Origin: Bacteroidota bacterium
GTDB taxonomy: Bacteria > Bacteroidota > Bacteroidia > Chitinophagales > LD1
Assembly (NCBI GenBank): GCA_023428205.1
Contig: JAEYZB010000243.1
Location: forward strand, 1-6,504
Direction: 5' to 3'
Length of the DNA stretch: 6,504 nt
The notes under the pieces were generated by a model. That model was not told the origin of the DNA. It did no database searches and worked only from the letters and a program-made list of their open reading frames with translations. Of the stretch, positions 6,211 through 6,504 are shown piece by piece (positions within the stretch are counted from its first letter, which is position 1; every line of letters begins with the position of its first letter). A program made the position numbers and the translations under genes.

Positions 6211-6504
6211 AAGTATTTTCAAACTTCATTAAACGCAAACTTGTCATAATTACTATAAGTGTGACACCTACGTCTGCTGCAATAGCAAAAACTAAATTAC
6301 TATAACCGATAAGTGCCAGAGCTATAAATATAAATTTCACCACGATGGCTCCAATTGTGTTGAATTTTATTCTGCGCAATGTTTTTTTAGAGAGGCGAAT
6401 GAGAAATGGAATGAGTGAAAGACGGTCGCTCATCAATGCAATATTGGCGGTTTCGATAGCGGTATCGCTTCCTGCAGCTCCCATTGCAATACCTACTGTG
6501 CTTT
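6209..6504 (-). CDS. Heavy-metal P-type ATPase (P1B-2, Zn/Cd/Pb type), C-terminal end only
   Basis: The last 97 residues of a metal-translocating P-type ATPase whose gene enters from the right edge. Full-length members are usually about 600-800 residues. The visible start, STVGIAMGAAGSDTAIETA, is the conserved end of the phosphorylation domain just after the GDGxNDxPAL motif. ALMSDRLSLIPFLIRLSKKTLRRIKFN leads into the last two membrane helices. These carry N-x7-K-x20-DxG (FNTIGAIVVKF then AADVG), the helix 7/8 signature of the P1B-2 group, with the lysine and aspartate that tune zinc/cadmium/lead transport. The probable role is ATP-driven efflux of Zn2+, Cd2+ or Pb2+ across the inner membrane. 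The CPC motif and any N-terminal metal-binding domains are outside the window. The short tail after the last helix (SLRLMKFENT) is normal. zntA or cadA would be plausible names, but too little is visible to choose. Confidence 0.9.
   Translation of the reverse strand, partial: STVGIAMGAAGSDTAIETANIALMSDRLSLIPFLIRLSKKTLRRIKFNTIGAIVVKFIFIALALIGYSNLVFAIAADVGVTLIVIMTSLRLMKFENT

Noticed and set aside
6112..6246. Short hydrophobic + frame across the second repeat-bearing spacer (from TTG at 6112)
   Set aside because: No ATG and no family resemblance. Hydrophobicity follows from T-rich codons, and the frame runs antisense into the metal ATPase.

Overview
The window reads as ordinary chromosomal sequence from a member of the Bacteroidota. 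Three things point there: a protein with a type B sorting domain of the type IX secretion system (T9SS), a PorP/SprF-family protein encoded beside it, and start codons without clear Shine-Dalgarno sequences. A candidate promoter also resembles the Bacteroidota -33/-7 pattern. I cannot place it below phylum with confidence; moderate GC and gene style would fit a Chitinophagales- or Sphingobacteriales-like genome.

Layout, left to right. (1) The 3' part of an AarF/UbiB (ABC1) atypical kinase gene on +, running in from the left edge and ending at 1337. (2) A 100-bp convergent spacer (1338-1437) with two tandem copies of a short intergenic repeat. (3) A two-gene minus-strand unit: a secreted T9SS cargo protein (2519-3838), then 28 bp later a PorP/SprF-family outer-membrane protein (1438-2490). 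(4) A minus-strand peptidase M19-like (dipeptidase) gene (3966-5408). (5) A 167-bp divergent spacer containing five copies of a 7-bp AT-rich tandem repeat. (6) Ribonuclease HI, rnhA (5576-6052, +). (7) A second convergent spacer (6053-6208) with two more copies of the same intergenic repeat and a degenerate trace. (8) The C-terminus of a Zn/Cd/Pb-type P1B ATPase on the minus strand, entering from the right edge.

The only clear functional partnership is the cargo/PorP pair. The cargo has a signal peptide for Sec export and a C-terminal T9SS domain for outer-membrane passage, and the neighbour belongs to the family needed for secretion of type B cargo. The other genes look like unrelated housekeeping or stress genes. 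I see no defence system, mobile element, CRISPR array, tRNA or rRNA. The most unusual feature is the dispersed repeat family. All four copies lie in the two convergent spacers, and the outermost copies overlap the stop codons of the flanking genes.
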